From Candidatus Fimadaptatus faecigallinarum (lineage in GTDB: Bacteria; Bacillota; Clostridia; Christensenellales; Aristaeellaceae): a stretch of 64,000 nucleotides of DNA. Positions 17,905 to 25,987 of the stretch are shown piece by piece (position 1 is the stretch's first letter; the number at the start of each line of letters is the position of its first letter). The position numbers were made by a program, and so were the translations under genes. The notes under the pieces are model-generated. The model searched no databases. It saw nothing but the letters and a program-made list of their open reading frames with translations, and was not told the DNA's origin. The DNA is taken from positions 1 to 64,000 of the forward strand of contig DVNK01000038.1 of the NCBI GenBank assembly GCA_018714445.1, read 5' to 3'.

Positions 17905-18405
17905 TGAGGCATCAGCCGCGGTTTTGCCATCGAGCCTGCCCAGCGAGGCGTCAGCCGCGGTTTTTGCCCTCGAGCCTGCTCGGCGAGACGTCAGCCGCAA
18001 TTTTGCCCTCGAGCCAATCCAGCTAGACGTCAGCCGCGGTTTTTGCCTTCGAACCTGCTCGACGAGATGTCAGCCGCGGTTTTGTCCACGAGCCTGCCCG
18101 GCGAGGCATCAGCCACGGTTTTGTCCTCGAGCCTGCTCGGCGAGGCGTCAGCCGCAGTTTTGTCCATCCGTCTGCCCGGCGAGATGTCAGCCGCGGTTTT
18201 GTACACGAGCATGCCCGTTGAGGCGTCAGCCGCGGTTTTTGCCCTCGAGCCTGCCCGGCGAGCCGTCAGCCGCAGTTTTGTCCACGAGCCTGCCCGGCGA
18301 GACGTCAGCCGCGGTTTTGCCCTCGAGCCAATCCGGCGAGCCGTCAGCCGCAGCTTTGTTCTCGAACCGATCCGGTAAGCTGTTAGCCGCGGTTTTTGCC
18401 CACAA
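17905..18405 (-). repeat. 39-40-bp array anchored on the DegV stop codon, about 12.5 units
   Basis: Each unit carries, on the minus strand, GGCAAAACCGCGGCTGA, a copy of the last DegV codons (Gly-Lys-Asn-Arg-Gly-stop). The right-most unit is the gene end itself (stop TAA at 18385-18383); the copies have TGA. Length is 39, or 40 where the T-run has one more base. Confidence 0.93.
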
Positions 18406-19255
18406 AGAACAGCGCCAGCGTGCCCGGGCCGGAATGCGCGCCTATTACCAGGCCGATATAGTTTATCATGTCCGGCCGCACGCCGAACCGCTGCTCGACC
18501 ATGTCGGCGACCAGCTGTGCATCCTCGATGCAGTCGCCATGGCCGATGTATATCGGCGAATTGCGTGGGTCGTCGCACAGCTCGGCCATGTGGTCGACCA
18601 GCGCCTTGAGCGAGCGTTTGCGGCCGCGCTCCTTGCCCACCGGCACCAGATGGCCCGCGTCGTCGACATGCAGTACCGGCTTTATCGACAGCATCGTGCC
18701 CAGCGCCGCCGTAGTCGCCGATATGCGCCCGCCGCGCTTTAAGTACTTCAGGTCGTCCACGGTGAACCATGCGTTCATATGCGGCCGCTCGGCCTCGGCC
18801 CAGCGCGCCAGCGTCGCCACGTCCTCGCCGGTGCGCTCCAGCCGCTCGACGGTGCGCGTGACCAACATGCCCTCCGACAGCGACGCCAGCAGCGTGTCGA
18901 CGACCTCTATCTGGCGCTCAGGGAACTCGCGCTTTAGGTCGCTGGCCGCCAACACGCCGTTTGAGCAGGTGCCGCTCAAGCCCGACGAGAACGCCAGATA
19001 CAGCACGTCGTCGCCATTTTGAAGGTGCTTTTTAAACCTATTATATAGCAGATCCACGTTCAACTGCGACGTCGTGGCCACTGCGCCCGCGCGCAACCGC
19101 TCGTAGTTTGCGTGATCGTCCACCTCGCCGGCCACGTCCAACTGTTCCTGCTCGCCAAACTGGAATACCATCGGTATCACGTCCAGACATTCATGCGCGT
19201 CTATGTACTCGCGCGGCAGGTCGCACGTGGATTCGGTAACTATCTTTATCGCCAT
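18383..19255 (-). CDS. DegV family fatty-acid-binding protein
   Basis: A cytoplasmic lipid-binding protein of the DegV/FakB family, which presents fatty acids to the FakA kinase for use in phospholipid synthesis. The 290-residue product has the family start IVTESTCDLP, the conserved SSGLSGTC segment near residue 90, and LSIKPVL near 190. The ATG at 19255 is chosen because AAGGAG lies 7 nt upstream; the ATG at 19261 is too close to it. It is monocistronic; FakA is not in the window. The last five codons form unit one of the downstream array. Confidence 0.92.
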   Translation of the reverse strand: MAIKIVTESTCDLPREYIDAHECLDVIPMVFQFGEQEQLDVAGEVDDHANYERLRAGAVATTSQLNVDLLYNRFKKHLQNGDDVLYLAFSSGLSGTCSNGVLAASDLKREFPERQIEVVDTLLASLSEGMLVTRTVERLERTGEDVATLARWAEAERPHMNAWFTVDDLKYLKRGGRISATTAALGTMLSIKPVLHVDDAGHLVPVGKERGRKRSLKALVDHMAELCDDPRNSPIYIGHGDCIEDAQLVADMVEQRFGVRPDMINYIGLVIGAHSGPGTLALFFVGKNRG

Positions 19256-19297
19256 CCGCATACTCCTTTTCGAACTTTACTCATTTGCCATGTGTCA

Positions 19298-19326
19298 AGT
19301 ATAGCATAGTTCGACGGGCTTTTCAA
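19298..19326 (-). promoter_or_regulatory. promoter of DegV gene
   Basis: TTGAAA (19326-19321), 17-bp spacer, TATACT (19303-19298) with an extended TG. Minus strand. Confidence 0.65.
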
Positions 19327-19426
19327 GGAGCGGCGGCCACGTTGCGCCGCATAGCGCGCGCCGGGCATGGTCGTGCCGCCCGCGATTCGCGCTCCGACCA
19401 TGTGCCCGCTTGGCCTATACGCCCGC

Positions 19427-19516
19427 CTTGTTCATCACGCCTGTCTTGCTCATCACGCCTGCCTTGCTCATCACGCCTGCCTTGCTCATCGCGCCTGCCT
19501 TGCTCATCACGCAAAA
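19427..19516. repeat. 18-bp tandem array, five units
   Basis: CTTG(C/T)TCATCACGCCTG units at 19427, 19445, 19463, 19481 and 19499. It runs directly into the A-tract of the next terminator. Confidence 0.93.
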
Positions 19517-19548
19517 AGGGGCTCCGGATGCAACGCATCCGGAGCCCC
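19513..19548 (-). terminator. terminator of scaffold-GGGtGRT operon
   Basis: A 14-bp perfect stem (19518-19531 with 19535-19548), 3-nt loop, and five U on the minus strand. It is 47 bp past the GGGtGRT stop. Confidence 0.9.
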
Positions 19549-19594
19549 CTAAAACCCTCACATCATCCCACGCGTACTACGCGCCGGATTGGGT

Positions 19595-20593
19595 TCACTT
19601 GAGCGCTTCCTCGACGGCCACAGCGCACGCAACGCTGGCGCCGACCATGGGGTTGTTGCCCATGCCGATCAGGCCCATCATCTCGACGTGCGCGGGCACC
19701 GAGGAGGAGCCGGCGAACTGCGCGTCGGAGTGCATGCGGCCCATGGTGTCGGTCATGCCGTAAGAGGCGGGGCCGGCGGCCATGTTATCGGGATGCAGCG
19801 TACGGCCGGTGCCGCCGCCCGAAGCGACCGAGAAGTACTTCTTGCCGTTGTCCCAGCACCACTTCTTGTAGGTGCCGGCGACCGGGTGCTGGAAGCGGGT
19901 CGGGTTGGTCGAGTTGCCGGTTATCGACACGTCGACGCTCTCGCGGCGCATTATCGCAACGCCCTCGTTGACGTCGTTGGCGCCGTAGCAGCGCACCTTG
20001 GCGCGCTCGCCGTCGGAATACGCCTTGGTGTTGACGACCTTGAGCTCACCGGTGTACTGATTGTAATCGGTCTGCACATAGGTGAAGCCGTTGATGCGGC
20101 TGATTATCATGGCGGCGTCCTTGCCCAGGCCGTTGAGTATGACCTGCAGCGGCTCCTTGCGGACCTTGTTGGCGGTGCGGGCTATGCCTATCGCGCCTTC
20201 GGCGGCCGCGAACGACTCATGGCCGGCCAGGAAGCAGAAGCACTTGGTGTTCTCGCGCAGCAGCATCGCGGCCAGATTGCCGTGGCCCAGGCCAACCTTG
20301 CGCTGGTCGGCGACCGAGCCGGGTATGCAGAACGCCTGCAGGCCCTCGCCGATGGACTCGGCGGCGTCAGCGGCGGCCTTGTTGCCCTTCTTGAGCGCTA
20401 TCGCCACGCCCAGCGTATACGCCCACACGGCGTTGTCGAACGCTATGGGCTGTATGCCATGGACTATGTTCTCGCAATCGATGCCCTTGGAGAGGCAGTA
20501 GTCGCGCGCGTCTTCCAAATCCTTGAAGCCGTACTTCTCAAGCACGGGGGTGATCTGACCTATTCTTCTCTCGTAGTTTTCAAAACGGACCAT
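19595..20593 (-). CDS. GGGtGRT protein
   Basis: A 332-residue protein of the family named for its GGGTGRT motif, present here after SVAS near residue 265. The family is found mainly in anaerobic Clostridia and its function is not established; it is often paired with a NifU-like scaffold, as here. A Cys-rich FCFLAGHESFAAAEG segment and conserved His/Asn residues suggest a cofactor or metal site, but this is inference. The ATG at 20593 has AGGAGAGG about 8 nt upstream; the in-frame GTG at 20602 overlaps that site. It is second in an operon, 21 bp after the scaffold gene. Confidence 0.9.
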   Translation of the reverse strand: MVRFENYERRIGQITPVLEKYGFKDLEDARDYCLSKGIDCENIVHGIQPIAFDNAVWAYTLGVAIALKKGNKAAADAAESIGEGLQAFCIPGSVADQRKVGLGHGNLAAMLLRENTKCFCFLAGHESFAAAEGAIGIARTANKVRKEPLQVILNGLGKDAAMIISRINGFTYVQTDYNQYTGELKVVNTKAYSDGERAKVRCYGANDVNEGVAIMRRESVDVSITGNSTNPTRFQHPVAGTYKKWCWDNGKKYFSVASGGGTGRTLHPDNMAAGPASYGMTDTMGRMHSDAQFAGSSSVPAHVEMMGLIGMGNNPMVGASVACAVAVEEALK

Positions 20594-20614
20594 ATTGCTC
20601 ACCTCTCCTAACGA

Positions 20615-21307
20615 TTATTGCTTGCGGGGATCGATGTACTTGGCGGCGTTGTCGAAGCGGCCATACTTGCCTATGTTCTTCTCGTAGGCTTCCTTGGGGT
20701 CGACGCCCTTCTTGATCGCGTCCATCATCTTGCCCAGGTTCACGAACTGATAGCCGCAGACCTGATCGTCCTCGTCGAGCGCTATCTTGAGCACATAGCC
20801 CTCAGCCATCTCGAGGTAGCGAACGCCCTTGGCGAGCGTGCCGTACATGGTGCCCACCTGGCTGCGCAGGCCCTTGCCCAGGTCCTCCAGGCCGGCGCCT
20901 ATCGTCAGGCCGTCCTCGGAGAACGCGCTCTGGCTGCGGCCGTATACGATCTGCAGGAACAGCTCGCGCATAGCGGTGTTGATAGCGTCGCAGACCAGGT
21001 CGGTGTTCAGCGCTTCCAGTATGGTCTTGCCGGGCAGTATCTCAGCGGCCATAGCGGCGGAGTGGGTCATGCCCGAGCAGCCCAGCGTCTCGACCAGCGC
21101 CTCATGTATGACGCCCTTTTTGATGTTCAGCGAGAGCTTACAGGCGCCCTGCTGCGGCGCGCACCAGCCCACACCATGAGTAAAACCGGATATGTCAGTT
21201 ATCTCCTTGGCCTGAATCCACTGGCCCTCCTCCGGGATAGGCGCGGGGCCATGGTTGGGGCCCTTCGCCACGCATACCATCTGCTCGACTTCATGCGAGT
21301 ATTGCAT
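20615..21307 (-). CDS. NifU-like iron-sulfur cluster scaffold family protein
   Basis: A 230-residue protein resembling the iron-sulfur scaffold (NifU/IscU N-terminal) fold. Visible are GWCAPQQGACKLSL (about 47-60), with two Cys, and VETLGCSGMTHSAAMAAEIL, where the Cys in GCSG aligns with a scaffold ligand. The start ATG at 21307 is preceded by AAGGAGG; an upstream extension lacks a site. It is first in a two-gene operon with the GGGtGRT gene, a pairing seen in many anaerobes, so the two probably act together in an Fe-S or related process (inference). Confidence 0.85.
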   Translation of the reverse strand: MQYSHEVEQMVCVAKGPNHGPAPIPEEGQWIQAKEITDISGFTHGVGWCAPQQGACKLSLNIKKGVIHEALVETLGCSGMTHSAAMAAEILPGKTILEALNTDLVCDAINTAMRELFLQIVYGRSQSAFSEDGLTIGAGLEDLGKGLRSQVGTMYGTLAKGVRYLEMAEGYVLKIALDEDDQVCGYQFVNLGKMMDAIKKGVDPKEAYEKNIGKYGRFDNAAKYIDPRKQ

Positions 21308-21367
21308 ATTATTCGTCCTCCTTGCATTCGGGTATTGTACCTCACCCGCCATAGGTGGTCTGAGCTT

Positions 21368-21396
21368 ATTATAGCATATATACGCCAATTTTCAAA
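21368..21396 (-). promoter_or_regulatory. promoter of scaffold-GGGtGRT operon
   Basis: TTTGAA (21396-21391), 17-bp spacer, TATAAT (21373-21368), extended by TGC. Minus strand. Confidence 0.7.
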
Positions 21397-21465
21397 TGTT
21401 GCTTGCGTGAATTTTTAATATCATGCCGGCGCTGCGTGTTAAAATCGCCCGCCAGCCCATAACAG

Positions 21466-21506
21466 ACCGCGCCGCCCGGGCATAGTGCCTTTACGGGCGG
21501 CGCGGT
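21466..21506. terminator. hairpin past the UroD tail array
   Basis: A 13-bp stem (21466-21478 with 21494-21506). The minus-strand tail is CTGTTATG and the plus-strand tail TTGCTTC. It is the first hairpin after the fucosidase-UroD operon and its array. Confidence 0.55.
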
Positions 21507-21639
21507 TTGCTTCAACATTCAGTGGTCGCGCGCAGGTAAAATGCGCATCTCCGGCGGTTCGGCGCGCATGCGCTCCTGCGTGGGGGCTGCGGCGCGGTCG
21601 CGGGCCCGCGGCGCGCAATCGCTTTGCGCATGCAGACTA

Positions 21640-22050
21640 TCGCGCTACTTCGGGCTGCATCCGCTGCAGCGGCGCGGTGATGTCACAGGCCCTGCGCGGC
21701 GCGGGCCGTATCTATCAGCGCGCTGGTTCTCATATGGCACGTCGGTCTGTATCTCCTGCAGCGGCGCGGTGATGTCACTGGCCCTGTGCGGCGCGGGCCG
21801 TATCTATCAGCGCGCGCGGGTTCTCATGCAGCACGTCGGTCTGCATCTCCTGCGACGGCGCGGCATGTCACAGGCCCTGCGCGGCGCGGGCTGTATCTAT
21901 CAGCTCGCGCAAGTTCTCATACGGCACGTCGGTCTGTATCTCCTGCGACGGCGCGGCATGTTACAGGCCCTGTGCGGCGCGGGCCGTATCTATCAGCGCG
22001 CGCAGGTTCTCATACGGCACGTCGGTCTGTATCTCCTGCGACGGCGCGGT
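21640..22050 (-). repeat. 91-93-bp array made of copies of the UroD gene tail
   Basis: GGCCCTG landmarks at 21689, 21780, 21873 and 21966. The last unit is the real 3' end of the gene (last 25-30 codons); the others are downstream copies with substitutions. A partial unit lies at 21640-21688. Confidence 0.93.
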
Positions 22051-22962
22051 GATGTAACCGCCGTCGCGGCTCATAAGCGCTATCGTGTTCTCGGTCTCCT
22101 TTGCGACTTCCGCGGGCGTGCCATACGGCAGCGTCTTTTGAGTGCTTATGCCGCCGAAATACGTTATCTCGGGGTACGTCTCCTTGAGGAACTTCAGGTC
22201 CATGCACTCGGGCTGCACCGGGTTGAGCACGTCCACGCCCAGTTCCACCAGGTCCGGCATTATCTTCAGTATGCACCCGCACGAATGCACGAACACATGC
22301 CGGCCATAGCGCTTTATCAGGTCGTACTCGCGCTTCTCGCCGGGCTTGAGCATCTGCCGGAAGCACTTGGGCGACATTATCAGGTCGCGCTGCGTGCCCC
22401 AGTCCGAGCCCAGCAGTATCGCGTCGCTGCACGCCGCCGGCAGTATGTTTTCAAGCATCACGATGTTCTTTCTTATTATCATGTCCAGCAGTTGCTGCGC
22501 CCACTCCGGCGAGCCCGCCAGATCGTACAGGAAGTTTTCTATGCCGCGCGCAAAGTACGCCTTTTCCCAGTGGTTGCCCCAGATCGTCACGACCTGATAC
22601 ACGTCGTAGTTGGCCTTTATGTACTCGCTGCTCTCAAAGAACTGCTCGTAGCTGCCCGATGCTATCGTGTTGGGCAGATCCTCGGGCGTGTCCTCGCACT
22701 TGGTAAAGCGGTCGGGCAGGTTGTACCAGTTCCACCACGGGCAACGCGTGTACAGTACATTGTTGCCTATCGACAGCGATACCGCCTGTTCAAATGTGAT
22801 CCGGCCCTCCTTCAGGTCGGCGCGCGCCTGAGCGTTGGGGTAGTCCTCCAGCAGCCGCTCGCCATACGCCTTATAGCCCTCGCCGGTCAGGTTGATTGCC
22901 TGCGGCGTGTACCTGTTTGCCTTGTGCGCTATCGCCGAGTACACCAGTTCACGCTTTGTCAT
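21961..22962 (-). CDS. uroporphyrinogen decarboxylase (URO-D) superfamily methyltransferase-like protein
   Basis: A 333-residue TIM-barrel protein of the URO-D superfamily, nearer to the corrinoid methyltransferases MtaA/MtbA than to haem-pathway HemE. The C-terminal half has VFVHSCGCI (about 248-256) followed by a Cys in QPECMD, the His/Cys pattern that binds zinc in MtaA/MtbA. The ATG at 22962 follows GAGGAGG; a longer frame is unsupported. It is last in the sugar operon, after the fucosidase. Such genes are frequent in Clostridia carbohydrate loci with no assigned role; demethylation of a methylated sugar-derived compound is one possible link. Confidence 0.8.
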   Translation of the reverse strand: MTKRELVYSAIAHKANRYTPQAINLTGEGYKAYGERLLEDYPNAQARADLKEGRITFEQAVSLSIGNNVLYTRCPWWNWYNLPDRFTKCEDTPEDLPNTIASGSYEQFFESSEYIKANYDVYQVVTIWGNHWEKAYFARGIENFLYDLAGSPEWAQQLLDMIIRKNIVMLENILPAACSDAILLGSDWGTQRDLIMSPKCFRQMLKPGEKREYDLIKRYGRHVFVHSCGCILKIMPDLVELGVDVLNPVQPECMDLKFLKETYPEITYFGGISTQKTLPYGTPAEVAKETENTIALMSRDGGYITAPSQEIQTDVPYENLRALIDTARAAQGL

Positions 22963-23019
22963 CGTTTGCCTCCTCAATCTCAGCGCGCTCGTGTGCCGCG
23001 CCTGTCGACGGTTCATTGT

Positions 23020-23310
23020 GCGGCGGATTTGCGCCTCGTGGCGCTACGTTGCACTTGTGGATTTGCACCTTGTGACGCTCTGTTGCGTATGTGGATTTCC
23101 GCCTTGTGGCGCTACGTTGCGCTTGTGGATTTGCGCCTCGTGGCGCTACGTTGCGCTTGTGGATTTGCGCCTTGTGACGCTCTGTTGCGCTTGTGGATTT
23201 GCGCCTCGTGACACTCTGTTGCGCATGTGGATTGTGCCTCGTGACGCTCTGTTGCGCTTGTGGATTTGCGCCTCGTGACGCTCTGCTGCGCTTGTGGATT
23301 GCGCCGAGCC
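23020..23310. repeat. 34-bp tandem array, eight units
   Basis: GTGGATTT landmarks at 23057, 23091, 23125, 23159, 23193, 23227, 23260 and 23294, 34 bp apart with one 33. It lies within the operon between the fucosidase stop and the UroD start. Confidence 0.93.
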
Positions 23311-23423
23311 GCACAGCGCTTTATCGCACACGTACAGCTTTGCTCCGCACTCGTCGGCGGCGCATCATATGGCGGCCTCACGCCGCGCCGCGCGGTTCAG
23401 CCGCCCGCGCCGCCAGCCGCGAT

Positions 23424-23508
23424 TTATCCACAGCGTTTTCCACATAGCCGAGTTCGTACACAGCGTTATCCACAGTCTGTGCGCAACATGTCCACAGCGC
23501 GTTCACAG
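23424..23508 (+). promoter_or_regulatory. cluster of DnaA boxes
   Basis: Perfect consensus TTATCCACA at 23424-23432 and 23466-23474; near matches TTTTCCACA at 23436-23444 and ATGTCCACA at 23488-23496, plus weaker ones. It sits 15-100 bp past the fucosidase stop. No dnaA or dnaN gene is nearby. Confidence 0.6.
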
Positions 23509-23523
23509 CCGATTTTGCGAACA

Positions 23524-25761
23524 TTATTCGCTGTACAGTGTCAATTCCTGGTCTTTTTCGATATTTACCTGCGTAAATCCGTCGATATATTCGGCATTTT
23601 CGCCGTGCAGCGGAACATTTGCGCGAATTTTCACGACGCCCGCGCGTTTTGCGCGCAGCTTTACGCACACCGGCCTGCCTTCCTTCCACAGGATATCCAC
23701 AGCATAGCCCCCGCGTGCCCGCAGTCCCCTGACCTCGCCCTCGGCCCACGCCGACGGCAGCGCCGGCAGCAGATCTATGCACCCCTGATGGCTCTGCAAC
23801 AGCATCTCGGCGATGCCCGCGACCGCACCAAAGTTGCCGTCTATCTGGAACGGCGGATGCCGGTCGAACAGGTTGTCGTAGGTCGAAAGCGTGAGCAGCT
23901 TGGATACATGGTCATGCGCCGCGTCGCCGTCGCGCAGCCGGGCGTTGAGCGCTATCAGCCACGCGCGCGACCAGCCGGTATGTCCGCCGCCGGCGCTGAG
24001 CCGCAGCTCCATCGTGCGGCGGCACGCGGCGACCAGCTCGGGCGTGGAATCGGTCGCGATGTCGCGGCCCGGGTACAGCCCGAACAGATGGCTCATGTGG
24101 CGATGACCGGGCTCGACCTCCTCGTATTCCTCGGCCCATTCGAGCAGCTGTCCGCGCGAGCCTATGCGGTAGGGCGCAAGCCGTAACCGGGCCGCGCTGA
24201 TCTCGGCTATCAGCTCATCACAGCCGCCCAGCACGCGCGCCGCGCCGATCGTCGCGTCAAACAGCGCGCGCAGTATCGCGTTGTCCATCGTGCAGGTGCG
24301 CGCAATCGAGTTGCGCTCGCCATTGGGCAGTATGTACGCGTTCTCGGGCGACTGCGTGAGACCCGTTATCAGGTAGCCGCGCTCGTCCTCTATCAGGTAG
24401 TCCAGGAAGAACCGCGTCGCGTCGCGCAGCAGCGGGAAGTTGCGCCGGAGCATGGCCTCGTCCAGCGTGTACTCGTAGTGCTCCCACACCTGCAGGCTCA
24501 GCCACGCCGCGCCAAACGGCCACAGAAACACGCCCGCGCCGGTCGGAGCGGTGTTGCCCCATATCGTCACGTTGTGATGGGCCATATAACCGCCTGCGCC
24601 GTACATGCGCCGCGCGGTGACCTTGCCCGAATCGTACAGCCGCCAGATCAGGTCGAACAGCGGCTCGGCCAGTTCGTTCAGGTCGCAGGGCCCGCTGGGC
24701 CAGTAGTTCATCTCGGTGTTTATGTTGATCGTGAATATCGACTCCCACGGCGGCGCAAACGAGTCGTTCCAGATGCCCTGCAAGTTGGCCGCCATGCTGC
24801 CCGGCCGCGAGCACGATATCAGCAGATACCGCCCAAAGTTGAACATCAGCGCCATCAGGCCCTCGTCGGCCGCGCCTTCGCGCAGTGCCCGTATGCGCGC
24901 GTCAGTCGGCGCATCGGAGCGCGCCCCGCCCAGGCTCAGGCTGACCCGCCCGTACAGCGCGCGGTAATCGGCCACATGCGCCGTGCGCAGCTCGGCATAT
25001 CCCCGCGCCGCGTCCAGCCGCCGCGCACACTGCGCCTCGGGGAACGCACCCCGAAAGCTGGTGTCCGACGCGACGTACACCGTGACCGCATCCGCGTCCA
25101 CGACATGCAGGCAGTCGCCGACGCGCTCGACATGACCGCCTTCGGCGCGCGCCTCGACCATGCAGTCGTACTCGATGCCGCCATCGGTCGCGCGGCCCTG
25201 CATAAGCAGCCGGCCATCGGGCGTGACGCGCGTGCCCGGATCATACGGGCGGCGCATCAGGTTTATGTACAGCGACAGCCGCCCCGGCTCGGAACAGGCA
25301 AGTCTCACCGCGATCACGCCATCGGGCGCGCTGGCCACGTACTCGCGCGTGTAGCGCGCGCCGCCCGCCTCAAAGCTCACCCGCGCCACGCCCTCGCTCA
25401 GATCGAGTTCGCGCCGGTAGTCAGTCGCGTCAAACCGCCCCTCAAACCGCATGAACAGCGTACACAGCGGCAGATATGGCCCGGTGTAGCGCGGCGTGCC
25501 GGTCATGCCGGCCTGCACCGCCATGTATGCGGCGTCGAGTTTGCCCTGGCGCAGCAGCTCGCGCGCCCGGTCGAGCGTGGCGCGCGCGTCGGGGTTGACG
25601 CGCTGCAATGGCGCGCCGCCATAGAGCGTGTCGTCGTTCAGGTGGATCTGGTCCTCCTTGACGCCGCCGTATACCATGCCGCCCAGCCGGCCGTTGCCCA
25701 GCGGCAGCGCCTCATCCCAGTTGCGCGCGGGCGCGCCGTACCAGATAAGCTCCTCTTGCAT
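23524..25761 (-). CDS. GH95-family alpha-L-fucosidase
   Basis: Hydrolyses alpha-linked fucose, typically alpha-1,2, from glycans. The 745-residue protein has the GH95 layout: N-terminal beta-sandwich (start WYGAPARNWDEALPLGNGRLG), then an (alpha/alpha)6 barrel with NTEMNYWPSGPCDLNEL, SPENAYILPNG containing the general acid Glu, and QIDGNFGAVAGIAEML containing the conserved Asp; these match the catalytic regions of characterised bifidobacterial AfcA. No signal peptide, so it should be cytoplasmic, acting on imported oligosaccharides. The ATG at 25761 follows GGAAGGAG. It is downstream of a sugar ABC transporter and upstream of a URO-D gene. Confidence 0.93.
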   Translation of the reverse strand: MQEELIWYGAPARNWDEALPLGNGRLGGMVYGGVKEDQIHLNDDTLYGGAPLQRVNPDARATLDRARELLRQGKLDAAYMAVQAGMTGTPRYTGPYLPLCTLFMRFEGRFDATDYRRELDLSEGVARVSFEAGGARYTREYVASAPDGVIAVRLACSEPGRLSLYINLMRRPYDPGTRVTPDGRLLMQGRATDGGIEYDCMVEARAEGGHVERVGDCLHVVDADAVTVYVASDTSFRGAFPEAQCARRLDAARGYAELRTAHVADYRALYGRVSLSLGGARSDAPTDARIRALREGAADEGLMALMFNFGRYLLISCSRPGSMAANLQGIWNDSFAPPWESIFTININTEMNYWPSGPCDLNELAEPLFDLIWRLYDSGKVTARRMYGAGGYMAHHNVTIWGNTAPTGAGVFLWPFGAAWLSLQVWEHYEYTLDEAMLRRNFPLLRDATRFFLDYLIEDERGYLITGLTQSPENAYILPNGERNSIARTCTMDNAILRALFDATIGAARVLGGCDELIAEISAARLRLAPYRIGSRGQLLEWAEEYEEVEPGHRHMSHLFGLYPGRDIATDSTPELVAACRRTMELRLSAGGGHTGWSRAWLIALNARLRDGDAAHDHVSKLLTLSTYDNLFDRHPPFQIDGNFGAVAGIAEMLLQSHQGCIDLLPALPSAWAEGEVRGLRARGGYAVDILWKEGRPVCVKLRAKRAGVVKIRANVPLHGENAEYIDGFTQVNIEKDQELTLYSE

Positions 25762-25809
25762 ATAAACTCCTTCCAGGGGCGCAAACGTCCTGTCCGCCCC
25801 TCGGCTGTA

Positions 25810-25846
25810 ATTATAAAGGGGATTGCCCGCCAGGACAACCCCCTTT
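25810..25846 (-). promoter_or_regulatory. hairpin overlapping a promoter between binding protein and fucosidase genes
   Basis: An 11-bp stem with one G-U pair (25815-25825 with 25836-25846) ends in a weak U-tract. The same bases read as TTGTCC (25838-25833), 17-bp spacer, TATAAT (25815-25810). It may both attenuate the transporter transcript and restart fucosidase transcription. Confidence 0.5.
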
Positions 25847-25987
25847 TGCTTGCACAGGGACACTATATTTGACTATTTGCCACCGCCCGCCCGGCCTTTA
25901 AATGTCAGCGGGCCATGTCAAGCCGAGTACCGTACATTTGTCAACAATCGTTCCGCTGCGACCGGCATTTCAATCGTGCTGCCGTGC

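Noticed and set aside
23020-23310. CRISPR-like array (34-bp spacing)
   Set aside because: Units are contiguous with no unique spacers and no leader or cas gene. The same holds for the 33-, 34- and 35-bp arrays elsewhere.
23424-23508. Chromosomal replication origin
   Set aside because: No dnaA, dnaN, recF or rpmH nearby and no long AT-rich unwinding region. Kept only as a DnaA-box cluster.
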